NCBI GenBank assembly: GCA_905373195.1
Contig: CAJPSG010000070.1
Coordinates: 1-6,272, forward strand
Length of the DNA stretch: 6,272 nucleotides
Reading direction: 5' to 3'
Source of the DNA: Kingella oralis
Lineage (GTDB): Bacteria; Pseudomonadota; Gammaproteobacteria; Burkholderiales; Neisseriaceae
Below the pieces are notes generated by a model. That model worked only from the letters and a program-made list of their open reading frames with translations. It ran no database searches and had not been told where the DNA came from. Numbering within the stretch: the stretch's first letter is position 1; every line of letters begins with the position of its first letter. The position numbers were made by a program, and so were the translations under genes. Positions 6,269 to 6,272 of this stretch are shown one piece after another.

Positions 6269-6272
6269 AGGG

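Larger units (their letters stand above)
6126..6272. other. Right-edge DNA, no supported gene
   Basis: Beyond the DUS pair, 6176-6272 shows no plus-strand gene except a 28-codon frame from 6184 without a ribosome site. On the minus strand one frame enters from the right edge and ends at a TAA (6179-6181) just before the DUS, so it could be the C-terminus of a convergent gene starting outside the window. Another minus frame has more natural-looking codons (LLASRALAKNN, then AIALLARAIL) but runs on without a stop, antisense to the dehydrogenase. I cannot choose between these or name a product. Confidence 0.4.

Overview
The window looks like chromosomal DNA from a member of the Neisseriaceae, most likely Kingella or a close relative. 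The main clue is the 12-mer AGGCAGCCTGAA (reverse complement TTCAGGCTGCCT), which occurs exactly 11 times, always between genes. I recognise it as the Kingella-type dialect (AG-kingDUS) of the Neisseriaceae DNA uptake sequence (DUS). The coding DNA is moderately GC-rich. The genus rests on the DUS dialect and general protein resemblance, not on a database search.

Layout: 1-280 is intergenic DNA holding a direct repeat, DUS copies, two perfect palindromes and a DUS-pair hairpin that probably terminates coaBC. 281-1765 (minus) is coaBC, the bifunctional coenzyme A enzyme, with an unusual C-terminal extension of about 105 residues rich in Ala, Pro, His and acidic residues. 1766-2300 is a 535-bp divergent intergenic region with six exact DUS copies in strictly alternating orientation. 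2301-6125 (plus) encodes a 1274-residue flavin and iron-sulfur oxidoreductase of the DUF3683/YdiJ-like type. It joins an FAD-linked 2-hydroxyacid dehydrogenase module, two ferredoxin-like 4Fe-4S motifs and two CCG cysteine-rich domains in one chain. 6126-6272 holds two tandem DUS copies, a small hairpin at the right edge and no gene I can support.

The two genes are transcribed away from each other and have no obvious pathway link. One makes a CoA precursor; the other probably oxidises a D-2-hydroxyacid and passes electrons through FeS centres to an unknown acceptor. I see no mobile element, CRISPR array, tRNA, rRNA or defence system, and nothing that amounts to a new multi-gene system. The most unusual items are the CoaBC tail, the DUS-rich and repeat-rich intergenic DNA, and the substrate-unassigned fusion dehydrogenase.
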